Part shown: piece after piece, positions 1 to 6,769 of the stretch
Layout of the letters: every line of letters starts with the position of its first letter
How positions within the stretch are numbered: the stretch's first letter is position 1
DNA from: Candidatus Aenigmatarchaeota archaeon
Lineage (GTDB): Archaea; Aenigmatarchaeota; Aenigmatarchaeia; PWEA01; JAGHBM01
Assembly: GCA_023133195.1 (NCBI GenBank)
Contig: JAGLWW010000016.1
Coordinates: forward strand, 1-10,518
Length of the DNA: 10,518 nt
Direction of reading: 5' to 3'
Made by a program: the position numbers and the translations under genes
Notes under the pieces: generated by a model
The model's database searches: none
What the model was told of the DNA's origin: nothing
Seen by the model: only the letters and a program-made list of their open reading frames with translations

Positions 1-1768
1 TCAATGCAACCTGGAGTTCCTTTCCTATATTCTCTTCATTATCCTTAAAATCTTTTAAAATCTTTGCCAAAGTTTTAATTGCATCTTCTATCACTTTCTC
101 TTTTTTGCATTTACCTTCTAACACTTCCTGCATCTTCTCCTCAAATTCTATGGTAAGTTCAGTTGAAAGTATTTCAGGGCAGTATTTTTCCAGCGTGTTT
201 ACCACCGCGAAGCCAAGTTCTGTTACTTCTATTTTTCTGTCTTTTACATAGCCCCTGTCAAAAAGAGTCTTTATTATGCTTGCCCTTGTCGCTTTTGTTC
301 CAAGGTTCAATCTATCAAGTTCCTTGAGCAGGGATGCCTCGTTGTATCTGTTTGGCGGTTTTGTCTCTTTTTCCAGAAGAACCAGTTTCAAGACATCCAG
401 TACGTCACCCTTGTTCAGTTCGGGGAGTATCTGTTCCTCATAATTCACGTACTTTTCATAAAATTCTATCCAGTTCTTTTCTATCGTCCTTTTCCCTTTT
501 GCGATAAATTCTTCCTCGTTTATATCAAAAACAATATCTATGGTTTCCCTTATTGCAGGTTCGCCAAAAACGGACAGAAATCTTCTTACAACCATGTCAT
601 AAATCTTCTTTTCATATGGATTGAGCTTCTGGGGCTTTTCTCCAGTCGGAAATATTGAAGGATGGGCAGGATCATCTTTTTTACCTTCGTTTGGCTTCAT
701 CTTTCCCTTAAGGACTTTTTCAGACAGTTCTTTATACTCTCTCTGTTTGCTTATTTTCTGCAGTATTGCCTTTAACCCGAGCTTTGCCGGAAGTTTTTGG
801 GAAGATGTGCGGGGGTAAGAAATGAGGCTGGAGTCATAAAGGCTTTGTGCAATATCAAGGGTTTGTTTTGGGTTGAATCCAAATGCGGAATGGGCTTCCG
901 TTTGTAACGTGGTTAGGTCAAACGGAGTCGGGGGATTTTGCTTGTATTTTCTTTTGTTTATTTTTGATACAATTGCATTCTTTCCTTCACATTTATTCTT
1001 TATATCTTCTGCCTTTTTCTTTTCCCAGAACTTGCCTTCTTTGTGTTTGGCTGTTATTTCCTCGCCTTTGTCTGTCTTGAGGTTTGCCTCAAGTTCCCAG
1101 TATGCTTTCGGTAAGAACTTCTTGATTTCCCTTTCCCTTTTTGCCAGTATGCTAAGCGCCGGTCCCTGTACCCTTCCTGTGCTGAGCACCTTGAAGTAAT
1201 TCGTCGCTTTTTTTATTGCAAGCGTCAATGCACGGGAAGTGTTTATACCATAAAGCCAGTCCAGCTTGTGTCTGGTTATTCCTGCTTCTATCTGAAGATA
1301 ATCCAGTTCTTCTGATGCATTTTTATAAGAATCTCTTAATTCAGCTTCTGTCAATGTCGAAAACTTCATTCTCTTGGCTTTTTCAGTTCCACAAATGAAC
1401 CTGAGTATATTGTAACCTATCACAGAGCCTTCTGAGTCATAGTCCGTTGCTACTATAAATTCATTGGCTTCTCCGCTAAGATTTTTAAAATTATTAAAAT
1501 AAGCCTTTGAAAAAGCCGAGCTTTTATTTACTTCAAAGCTTGGCACCCATTCAGTCTCAAAAATGGGATAAGTCCATTTACCGTCTCCTTTCTGTTTCAG
1601 CGTGAAAAGGTGACCGACTGCTGGCACAACAAAGACTTCCTTGCCATTTGCATCTATCTCAAACCAAACCGCCTTTCCGTTATGTTCTTTTCTTACAGTA
1701 CCATCGGAAAGGGCATTTGCTATCCTTTCAGCTGCCTTGGGCTTCTCGGAAATTATAAGTGTAGTCAT
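1..1768 (-). CDS. topA: DNA topoisomerase I, archaeal type IA (3' end cut by window edge)
   Basis: Type IA topoisomerase that relaxes negatively supercoiled DNA by passing strands through a transient 5'-phosphotyrosine break. I translated 589 codons from the ATG at 1768 without meeting a stop, so the C-terminus lies outside the window. The Toprim domain comes first: SEKPKAAERIA with catalytic Glu8, then PAVGHLF, then the metal-binding TDYDSEG (Asp109, Asp111, Glu113). The active-site tyrosine is Tyr318 in SYPRTSSQ, almost the same position as in E. coli TopA. The segment NRYNEASLLKELDRLNLGTKATRA (read here as NRYNEASLLKEL then LGTKATRA) is also typical of the family. Any C-terminal zinc fingers would lie past the left edge. 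A TATA-like box at -27 and no ribosome binding site suggest a leaderless mRNA. The gene follows phoU-trkA_C by 36 nt on the same strand. The identification is secure; the exact C-terminal architecture is unknown. Confidence 0.96.
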   Translation of the reverse strand, partial: MTTLIISEKPKAAERIANALSDGTVRKEHNGKAVWFEIDANGKEVFVVPAVGHLFTLKQKGDGKWTYPIFETEWVPSFEVNKSSAFSKAYFNNFKNLSGEANEFIVATDYDSEGSVIGYNILRFICGTEKAKRMKFSTLTEAELRDSYKNASEELDYLQIEAGITRHKLDWLYGINTSRALTLAIKKATNYFKVLSTGRVQGPALSILAKREREIKKFLPKAYWELEANLKTDKGEEITAKHKEGKFWEKKKAEDIKNKCEGKNAIVSKINKRKYKQNPPTPFDLTTLQTEAHSAFGFNPKQTLDIAQSLYDSSLISYPRTSSQKLPAKLGLKAILQKISKQREYKELSEKVLKGKMKPNEGKKDDPAHPSIFPTGEKPQKLNPYEKKIYDMVVRRFLSVFGEPAIRETIDIVFDINEEEFIAKGKRTIEKNWIEFYEKYVNYEEQILPELNKGDVLDVLKLVLLEKETKPPNRYNEASLLKELDRLNLGTKATRASIIKTLFDRGYVKDRKIEVTELGFAVVNTLEKYCPEILSTELTIEFEEKMQEVLEGKCKKEKVIEDAIKTLAKILKDFKDNEENIGKELQVAL

Positions 1769-1790
1769 AGATATAGAAAAAGATTGATTA

Positions 1791-1800
1791 ATTTAAAAGT
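1791..1800 (-). promoter_or_regulatory. TATA-like box of topA
   Basis: On the minus strand this reads ACTTTTAAAT, preceded by a run of A that could act as a BRE. Its centre lies about 27 nt upstream of the topA ATG, and no Shine-Dalgarno-like sequence lies in between. With the usual archaeal TATA-to-start distance, transcription would begin at or next to the ATG, giving a leaderless mRNA. This is judged from position and composition only. Confidence 0.45.
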
Positions 1801-1804
1801 TTTT

Positions 1805-2374
1805 TTATATTTCCGTTTGTTTCCCACTCGCTATTTTTACCATTCTCTCACAGCTTTCAACAGAACCAACTGCGATGAGTGTGTCTTCCGGATGTATTTT
1901 TGTGTTTTTCTTTGGGTCAAAAATCCATCTCCTCCCCCTTTTAATCGCGATTACGTCTATTCCCGTGTTGCTTCTGAACTTCATACCACCAAGAGTCTTA
2001 TCGGTCATAACAGAGTTTTTTGATATTTTCGTTTTTGTTATTGATTCATCGGATTCCTTTAGGACATCCCTGATTATTGGGTGAAGTATCTTGTCATCCA
2101 GTACGATTCCCGACAGGTTCTTTGCGGCCATGGCGACACTTTTCAGCGTCTCAACAAGCTCTATCACCGAGATAAGCTTTTTTGACATCCTTTTGGATAC
2201 TGCAAACAGGTGCATGTAAAGTTCTTCTTCTAGTTCCTCAATTTCATCAAATAACACGACAACTTCTTTTGCGATATCCTTGTTCTTAAAAAACACGGCA
2301 GAATAAGCCAGGTCCAGCATAAGTTCGGACAGATTTTTTAATTCCTCTAATAACTCTTTTACATTACTTCCCAT
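1805..2374 (-). CDS. PhoU / TrkA_C domain protein, putative regulator of the MgtE-like transporter
   Basis: A 189-residue cytosolic protein with two parts. Residues about 5-100 are helical and acidic (LLEELKNLSELMLDLAYSAV, then DEIEELEEEL), as in PhoU-like helical bundles. Residues about 112-182 look like a TrkA_C (RCK_C) ligand-binding domain: a short strand region, GIDVIAIKRG, then I-HPEDTLIAVGS. This is the known archaeal PhoU-TrkA_C architecture. TrkA_C domains in channel and transporter regulators bind small ligands. The gene lies 36 nt downstream of the mgtE-like gene on the same strand, so a role in gating or sensing for that transporter is the natural inference; the ligand is not known. 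The ATG at 2374 has a weak GGTG site 11 nt upstream. There is no signal peptide or membrane segment. Confidence 0.85.
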   Translation of the reverse strand: MGSNVKELLEELKNLSELMLDLAYSAVFFKNKDIAKEVVVLFDEIEELEEELYMHLFAVSKRMSKKLISVIELVETLKSVAMAAKNLSGIVLDDKILHPIIRDVLKESDESITKTKISKNSVMTDKTLGGMKFRSNTGIDVIAIKRGRRWIFDPKKNTKIHPEDTLIAVGSVESCERMVKIASGKQTEI

Positions 2375-2385
2375 GTATTTTCACA

Positions 2386-2389
2386 CACC
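2386..2389 (-). promoter_or_regulatory. Weak ribosome binding site of the phoU-trkA_C gene
   Basis: GGTG on the minus strand, 11 nt upstream of the ATG at 2374. It is a partial match to the archaeal anti-Shine-Dalgarno complement (GGAGGTGA). An AT-rich TATA-like stretch lies just beyond it, at about 2391-2404, so the gene may also have its own promoter besides read-through from mgtE. Confidence 0.35.
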
Positions 2390-2405
2390 ATTATATTTTA
2401 TTTTG

Positions 2406-2419
2406 ATTATTTAAATAAT
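2406..2419. repeat. Perfect 14-bp AT palindrome at the mgtE stop codon
   Basis: ATTATTTAAATAAT is its own reverse complement and spans the TAA stop of the mgtE-like gene (2411-2413 on the minus strand). It could be an operator or simply low-complexity AT sequence. It contains no GC, so a transcript hairpin would be weak. Confidence 0.4.
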
Positions 2420-2968
2420 TTGGACAATATAGACTGCCAGTAACAGGAATAGTATTGAAGTGAAGTCACTGATAGTCGTTATGATAGGTATTATTATATT
2501 ATCCGGATCTACATTTCTTCTGAAAGCGAAAAAGCAAATAAACACTGAAAGCAATATGAGCGTTGAATCTGATAAGAAACCTGCCATGAGAGAAATGAAC
2601 GCAAAATTAATAATACCCATGCTTTGGAACCCCAGACCCAAGCATACAAAGTGCGCCACAATACCTGTAATCAGAGAAATTAAGACACTCAGAAAAAATC
2701 CTGCCTTGATGTTTGTCTTTAGAAGAGGATTTTTTCTCATTCTTGGGTAAATGGAACCAAGATGAAGCGCGGAGGTAAGCCTTGTGGATACTGTGCCCAG
2801 AATGTTTCCTCTCGTTCCCATTACAGCGGGAATAAGTATAAGGATTCCCGGCAATACGCTTAAATATTTTTCAATATTTAGGAGGAAGATGCCTGCAAGT
2901 ATCTCCCCAAATATGCAAATCAATAGAACAGGCAAAGATTGCTTGATAATTTTTTTAAAAACTTTCAT
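2411..2968 (-). CDS. MgtE/SLC41-type divalent cation transporter, membrane domain only
   Basis: A 185-residue, highly hydrophobic inner-membrane protein, probably moving Mg2+ or another divalent cation. Hydrophobic segments lie at about 12-31, 37-50, 87-112, 117-148 and 159-185, fitting the five-helix MgtE membrane domain. Family signatures are visible: PAVMGTRGNILGTVSTRL at 47-64 followed by SALHLG, and near the C-terminus DPDNIIIPIITTISD (154-168), with the acidic residues expected in the ion pathway. The bacterial N-terminal and CBS regulatory domains are absent. Bacterial MgtE works as a dimer of this domain and animal SLC41 carries two copies in one chain; a single half here would have to form a homodimer or pair with a second half encoded elsewhere. 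The gene follows serS by 33 nt, has no clear ribosome binding site, and is followed by phoU-trkA_C. Confidence 0.88.
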   Translation of the reverse strand: MKVFKKIIKQSLPVLLICIFGEILAGIFLLNIEKYLSVLPGILILIPAVMGTRGNILGTVSTRLTSALHLGSIYPRMRKNPLLKTNIKAGFFLSVLISLITGIVAHFVCLGLGFQSMGIINFAFISLMAGFLSDSTLILLSVFICFFAFRRNVDPDNIIIPIITTISDFTSILFLLLAVYIVQII

Positions 2969-2990
2969 AAGAATTTTTAATTTTTGGAAT

Positions 2991-3000
2991 TAATAAAAGC
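2991..3000 (-). promoter_or_regulatory. TATA-like box of the mgtE-like gene
   Basis: GCTTTTATTA on the minus strand, centred about 27 nt upstream of the ATG at 2968, in the 33-nt gap after serS. The rest of the gap is AT-rich with no Shine-Dalgarno-like sequence, which fits a leaderless mRNA for the transporter operon. Confidence 0.4.
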
Positions 3001-3001
3001 G

Positions 3002-4279
3002 TCAAAGTTTTATTACCTTCTTCCCGTTCATATACGGTTGCAATACCGAAGGTATTGCAACAGAACCGTCCTTCTGCTGGTACTGCTCCAGAATTGCTAT
3101 CATTGTTCTTGAGGTTGCAATTGCCGTATTATTTACTATGTGAACATATCCCTTCGGTGGTTGTCCCTCTTTTTCCCTGTATTTGATGTTTAATCGACGA
3201 GCCTGATAATCCGTGCAGTTGGAATTGGAGCCAATTTCCCTGTATTTATCATCGCCCATGAGAATTTCTATGTCATACATCTTTGCTTGTTTGTCACCCA
3301 GTTCGCCACTGCAGGTGTTAACAACGCGGTAAGCTAGCCCAAGTTTTTGGTACAGTTCCTCTGCATTTTTTTGCAGTTCTTCAAGATATTCCCAGGAATC
3401 TTCCGGCTTACATATTATCATCTGTTCAAGTTTGTTGAACTGGTGCATCCTGAACAAACCGCGGCTGTATTTTCCATGGGAACCGATTTCTTTCCTGAAG
3501 CTGGTGCTGAAGCCAACCAATTTTAAAGGTAAATCATCCTCTTTTAGGACTTCATCCATATACATCGCTGCAAGAGGAGCTTCTGCCGTTCCTATGAGAT
3601 ACAAATCCTCATCCTCCAGTTTGTATATGGTATCCTTAAATTCCTCTATGTTCACAACTCCTTCCAGAGGTTTACGGTTCATCATAAACGGAGTTTCTAT
3701 GAGCGTATAACCCTTCTTCATAATATGTTCCATTGCAAATCTGATGAGTGCAAAATCCAGAAGAACCAAATCACCTTTCAGATAATAGAAACCGTTTCCA
3801 GATACTTTAGTTGCTCTTTCCCTATCTATTATGCCAAGATTTTCTCCTATTTCCAGATGGTCTTTTGGTTTGAAGTCTTTCTTCATTTCACCGAACTCTC
3901 TTATCACGACATTATTCTCTTCGCTCTTTCCGTCCGGGACAGAATCATGAATCAGGTTTGGTATCTTCATTAGAAGCAAATCGCAATCTTTCCTTAACTT
4001 TTCAGTCTTCTGATTATTTTTCTTTATCTTATTCGGAATATCAGCAACTTCCTTCATTTGCTTGGAAGCATCTTTCTTACCTTTTTTTAATAAACCAATT
4101 TCCTTGCTTAGAACATTGCGCTTGTGCTGGAGTTCCTGGTTCTTTGTCTTGAGTTTTCTCCATTCTCCATCCTTTTTAAGAAATTCGTCCAGAAGTTTCA
4201 GGTTTTCCTTTTTGTCTCTTCTCTTAAGGTTTTCCCTTACCATCTCGGTTTCGTTCCGTATGAGGTTTATATCCAACAT
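3002..4279 (-). CDS. serS: Seryl-tRNA synthetase (class II, common type)
   Basis: Charges tRNA-Ser with serine through a seryl-adenylate. The protein has 425 residues, normal for the family. Residues about 25-105 form the long charged N-terminal coiled-coil arm that grips the tRNA-Ser variable arm. The class II core follows: GTAEAPLAA at 230-238 (serine pocket), motif 2 from FRKEIGSHG (261-269) through RGLFRMHQFNKLEQ (273-286), SNCTDYQARRL (353-363), and motif 3 as NNTAIATSRTMIAILEQYQ (383-401) with Arg391. The NNTAIATSR form resembles archaeal/eukaryotic rather than bacterial SerRS, and it is not the rare methanogen type. The start at 4279 is fixed by GGGGGTGA four nt upstream. It follows tyrS by 48 nt. 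Codons 407-415 contain a perfect 11-bp inverted repeat, listed separately. Confidence 0.98.
   Translation of the reverse strand: MLDINLIRNETEMVRENLKRRDKKENLKLLDEFLKKDGEWRKLKTKNQELQHKRNVLSKEIGLLKKGKKDASKQMKEVADIPNKIKKNNQKTEKLRKDCDLLLMKIPNLIHDSVPDGKSEENNVVIREFGEMKKDFKPKDHLEIGENLGIIDRERATKVSGNGFYYLKGDLVLLDFALIRFAMEHIMKKGYTLIETPFMMNRKPLEGVVNIEEFKDTIYKLEDEDLYLIGTAEAPLAAMYMDEVLKEDDLPLKLVGFSTSFRKEIGSHGKYSRGLFRMHQFNKLEQMIICKPEDSWEYLEELQKNAEELYQKLGLAYRVVNTCSGELGDKQAKMYDIEILMGDDKYREIGSNSNCTDYQARRLNIKYREKEGQPPKGYVHIVNNTAIATSRTMIAILEQYQQKDGSVAIPSVLQPYMNGKKVIKL
3037..3061 (-). repeat. Perfect 11-bp inverted repeat with 3-nt loop inside the 3' end of serS
   Basis: The arms are 3037-3047 (GTTGCAATACC on the plus strand) and 3051-3061 (its exact reverse complement), separated by GAA at 3048-3050. 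In the serS mRNA this gives a stem of 11 pairs with a UUC loop, about 36 nt before the stop codon. The same bases encode Val407 to Gln414, in a conserved C-terminal region, so it is both coding and potentially structural. Confidence 0.85.
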
Positions 4280-4299
4280 TTTTTCACCCCCATGAAAAA
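4280..4299 (-). promoter_or_regulatory. serS ribosome binding site in the loop of a short hairpin
   Basis: The strong site GGGGGTGA (4284-4291) lies four nt before the serS ATG. It is flanked by a 7-bp inverted repeat: TTTTTCA at 4280-4286 on the plus strand and TGAAAAA at 4293-4299. In the mRNA this would place most of the G-run in a six-nt loop directly before the start codon. The stem is mostly A-U and so weak. The repeat is certain; a function is inference. Confidence 0.6.
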
Positions 4300-4327
4300 T
4301 ATTGAAAATTTATTTTCATACATAAAA

Positions 4328-5401
4328 TCATCTAGTTATTTTCAAATGTTTAACAGTGTTGTATAGTTCTCCTGCTTTTTTGTTCTTTTCAAAATATTCT
4401 CTAACAGGTTTTATTAGTTCATTTAGTTCAACTACTATCATTTTCTTTAAGTCTAAAGGATGAAGATTTCCCTTTCTGTATATTTTCTCAAGTTCATCAT
4501 AACTTTGGACTTCTAAATTCCCTCCAAATTTGCTCGGTCTTTCGATTAAGATAGAGTTTTTCTCTTTGAATATGATATATTTACAATATTCCAAAAGTGG
4601 ATTGCCTTCAACTTGCTTTTCCGGACAGTAAGCCTTGTTTATTTTTTTCTGAAGTTCTTCAAATGTTTCATGCATGTAGATACAAGTTTCAGGTTTTGAT
4701 TTTGACATCTTAGAAGACATTATGGTCTCTTCCTTTGTTTTACCTTCTTTCATGCCTTGCAGTCCAAGCAAGATATGATGATGTACTGCCACAGGTTTTT
4801 TCCATTTTAATTTGTCTGCAACATCCCTTGCAAGCATATGTGCCCTTCTCTGATCCATTCCTAACTGACAAATATCTATTTTCATATCAAATATATCTGT
4901 AACTTGCATTGAAGGGTAAAACAACTGGGCAGTGTTTATTATATCACCTTCTTTTCTTCCCATTATCGTTATGCATCTTTTTGTTCTGCTTAGTGTGGTT
5001 TCTTTTGCTATTCTGAGCGTTTTGTCCCAGTACACTAATTTATCCATTATATCATTTGCCCATATAACCTCTACTTTATCTGTATCTATCCCACAAGCTT
5101 TCCAGACTTCTATGAAATATTTTCCGGCTGTTCTTATTTTTTCTAAGTCCCCACCAAGCTTGTTATTTATAAAACCGAAGTAATCTGCCAAATAAAGTTT
5201 AAACTTGATACCAGTCTTTAACATGTTCTTTAGATTTGTAGCTCTAAGAAGACCAAAATGAATCGGGGCCACTCCGCTTGGTTCAAAACCATCGTAAGCT
5301 ACTGGGTGACTTTTATTTTCAAACGTTTGCCTAAGTTCATCTTCCGTTATGATTTCTTCTGCAAAATCTTTTATTAGTTCTACTTTCTTCTCCAAATCCA
5401 T
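4328..5401 (-). CDS. tyrS: Tyrosyl-tRNA synthetase (class I)
   Basis: Charges tRNA-Tyr with tyrosine. The protein has 357 residues with a class I Rossmann core. Visible motifs: tyrosine-pocket YDGFEPSG from Tyr36, a HIGH-like IHFG (His48), the tyrosine-recognition triad in YPSMQVTD (Tyr162, Gln166, Asp169), DICQLGMDQRRAHMLARD (176-193), and KMSKS (231-235). The region after KMSKS carries KINKAYCPEKQVEGNPLLEY, so it is longer than the compact ~306-residue M. jannaschii form. From memory this tail and the GGDLEKI and DICQLGMDQR segments resemble the plant-type cytosolic enzyme and the longer archaeal forms. It is clearly more AT-rich than its neighbours. Its ATG at 5401 has GGTG five nt upstream and a TATA box at about -36. 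serS follows 48 nt downstream, possibly cotranscribed. Confidence 0.97.
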   Translation of the reverse strand: MDLEKKVELIKDFAEEIITEDELRQTFENKSHPVAYDGFEPSGVAPIHFGLLRATNLKNMLKTGIKFKLYLADYFGFINNKLGGDLEKIRTAGKYFIEVWKACGIDTDKVEVIWANDIMDKLVYWDKTLRIAKETTLSRTKRCITIMGRKEGDIINTAQLFYPSMQVTDIFDMKIDICQLGMDQRRAHMLARDVADKLKWKKPVAVHHHILLGLQGMKEGKTKEETIMSSKMSKSKPETCIYMHETFEELQKKINKAYCPEKQVEGNPLLEYCKYIIFKEKNSILIERPSKFGGNLEVQSYDELEKIYRKGNLHPLDLKKMIVVELNELIKPVREYFEKNKKAGELYNTVKHLKITR

Positions 5402-5406
5402 AAAAA

Positions 5407-5410
5407 CACC
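5407..5410 (-). promoter_or_regulatory. tyrS ribosome binding site
   Basis: GGTG on the minus strand, five nt before the ATG at 5401, in the expected position for an archaeal Shine-Dalgarno core. It supports the chosen start. Confidence 0.5.
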
Positions 5411-5431
5411 GTTATTAAGTTTTATTCCCTG

Positions 5432-5441
5432 TTATTTATAT
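5432..5441 (-). promoter_or_regulatory. tyrS promoter (TATA box)
   Basis: ATATAAATAA on the minus strand, a good archaeal TATA box. Transcription would start about 25 nt downstream, near 5411, leaving a leader of roughly 10 nt that just contains the GGTG site. It lies in the 90-bp divergent region shared with the beta-CASP nuclease gene. Confidence 0.55.
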
Positions 5442-5455
5442 TTCATTAAAACAGA

Positions 5456-5463
5456 TTTAAAAG
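5456..5463 (+). promoter_or_regulatory. Promoter (TATA-like box) of the beta-CASP nuclease operon
   Basis: TTTAAAAG on the plus strand, about 33 nt upstream of the ATG at 5492. The expected start would fall near 5485, giving a leader of only a few nt. A short GTGAT at 5484-5488, three nt before the ATG, may serve as a partial ribosome binding site. A second AT-rich candidate, TTTATAGT, is at 5479-5486 but is too close to the ATG for this start codon. Confidence 0.4.
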
Positions 5464-5491
5464 ATAAATAAAAATAATTTATAGTGATATT

Positions 5492-6769
5492 ATGAACTTG
5501 AAATTTCTAGGCGCGGCGGGAGAAGTAGGCAGATCAGGAGTTCTGCTAAATACAGGAAATGAGAAGATGCTCTTTGATTACGGGATAAAGATAATCAGCC
5601 AGGCCGAGGGTCCTTTACAGGCACCCAAAATACCTTTAAAGGTAAAACTGGACTTGGATGCGATGTTGCTCTCACACGCTCATCTGGATCATTCGGGTTT
5701 CGTTCCGAACCTCTATAACAGGGGTTACAGAGGCCCTACTTATTCCACTGCAACCACATTTGACCTTGCGAGGATTCTTCTCAATGACAGCATAAAACTC
5801 GCTAACCTGAGAAATCAGGAAAAATATTTCTTTAAAGAGGATTTAAAAACCATGGAAAAAAACGAGTACAGGATAACTTATGGCCAGCAGTTTTACGTCG
5901 GGAAATCATCAATCGGCATTTACGATGCAGGTCATATACCGGGCTCCGTGAGTTTCCATGTGAATACAGGCAAAAAATCTGTGGTCTATTCAGGCGATAT
6001 AAAGACCAGAGACACGGAACTTTTAAGAGGTCTTGAGCCCATACGCGAGAACACGGACATTTTAATAATGGAATCTACCTACGGAGAAAGGGAGCATCCT
6101 GACAGGGAAATACAGGAAAAACAACTGACTGAAAAAGTAAGGGAGACACTGGAAATGAACGGAACAGCAATGGTTCCATGCTTTGCAGTCGGCAGGGCCC
6201 AGGAAGTGCTTCTCATACTGGAAAAATATGGTCTGGACAAGTATCCAATTTACCTTGACGGAATGGCGGTGGATGCGACCAAAATAATTATGAAATATCC
6301 TGAGCTAATAAGACAGCCAAAGAAACTGGATAAAATTTATAAAAACATTGAAAAAGTTTACAACAACCGGCAGAGAAATGATGCAGCAAAGAGACCCTGT
6401 ATAATTGTTACCACATCAGGCATGCTTAACGGCGGACCGATAGCCCATTATCTGGAAAAGCTTTATGACAAAAAGAATTGTTCGCTGACACTTACCGGTT
6501 TTCAGGTTCCGGGCTCCGCTGGTCATACGCTTTTGGAGACGGGAAATTATGTTACAGAGGAAAACAACTTCAAGATTAAATGCAGAGTAGATTTCATAGA
6601 CCTCAGCGCTCATTCAGGAAGGAGTGAATTGTTTGATTACGTAAAGATGATAGACCCGAAAAAGGTTTTTGTTATACACGGAGATTCCTGCGACAAATTT
6701 GCAAGTGAACTGAAAGAACAGGGATATGATGCTCACGCCCCGCAAAGCGGGGAGGTCTGCGAGATATGA
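5492..6769 (+). CDS. Beta-CASP metallo-beta-lactamase ribonuclease (aCPSF2-like, no KH domains)
   Basis: A 425-residue zinc-dependent RNA nuclease of the beta-CASP family, related to eukaryotic CPSF73 and bacterial RNase J; such enzymes act as endo- and/or 5'-3' exonucleases. Metal-binding motifs are all present: SHAHLDH (His62, His64, Asp66, His67), GH in DAGHIPGS (His148), YSGD (Asp169). The beta-CASP motifs follow: A, MESTYG with Glu194; B, DLSAHSGR with His374; C, VIHGDS with His396. The GRAQEVL segment near 234-240 is also typical. The protein starts directly with the MBL domain, without the N-terminal KH domains of aCPSF1, and its length fits the archaeal KH-less group. It has a divergent promoter from tyrS. 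Its stop overlaps the rtcA start (ATGA). Whether it is endo- or exonucleolytic cannot be read from the sequence. Confidence 0.94.
   Translation: MNLKFLGAAGEVGRSGVLLNTGNEKMLFDYGIKIISQAEGPLQAPKIPLKVKLDLDAMLLSHAHLDHSGFVPNLYNRGYRGPTYSTATTFDLARILLNDSIKLANLRNQEKYFFKEDLKTMEKNEYRITYGQQFYVGKSSIGIYDAGHIPGSVSFHVNTGKKSVVYSGDIKTRDTELLRGLEPIRENTDILIMESTYGEREHPDREIQEKQLTEKVRETLEMNGTAMVPCFAVGRAQEVLLILEKYGLDKYPIYLDGMAVDATKIIMKYPELIRQPKKLDKIYKNIEKVYNNRQRNDAAKRPCIIVTTSGMLNGGPIAHYLEKLYDKKNCSLTLTGFQVPGSAGHTLLETGNYVTEENNFKIKCRVDFIDLSAHSGRSELFDYVKMIDPKKVFVIHGDSCDKFASELKEQGYDAHAPQSGEVCEI
6738..6756 (+). promoter_or_regulatory. rtcA ribosome binding site partly locked in a GC-only hairpin
   Basis: CCCCGC (6738-6743) and GCGGGG (6747-6752) form a perfect 6-bp GC-only stem with an AAA loop. 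The second arm runs straight into GGAGGT (6751-6756), the ribosome binding site nine nt before the rtcA ATG at 6766. The stem would hide the first bases of the site until a ribosome finishing the upstream nuclease gene melts it. The same bases encode Pro-Gln-Ser-Gly near the nuclease C-terminus. Confidence 0.65.

Noticed and set aside
873..1199. Plus-strand open frame of 108 codons
   Set aside because: Antisense shadow of topA, rich in Phe, Ser and Leu as expected from the complement of a lysine/glutamate-rich gene.
1610..2023. Plus-strand open frame of 137 codons across the topA/phoU junction
   Set aside because: It overlaps two well-identified minus-strand genes and their promoter gap, and the translated product has no recognisable motif.
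5401..5423. Possible hairpin around the tyrS ribosome binding site (AAAAC with GTTTT)
   Set aside because: The start expected from the TATA box lies inside the loop, so the 5' arm would not be in the mRNA; the stem is also AT-rich and bulged.
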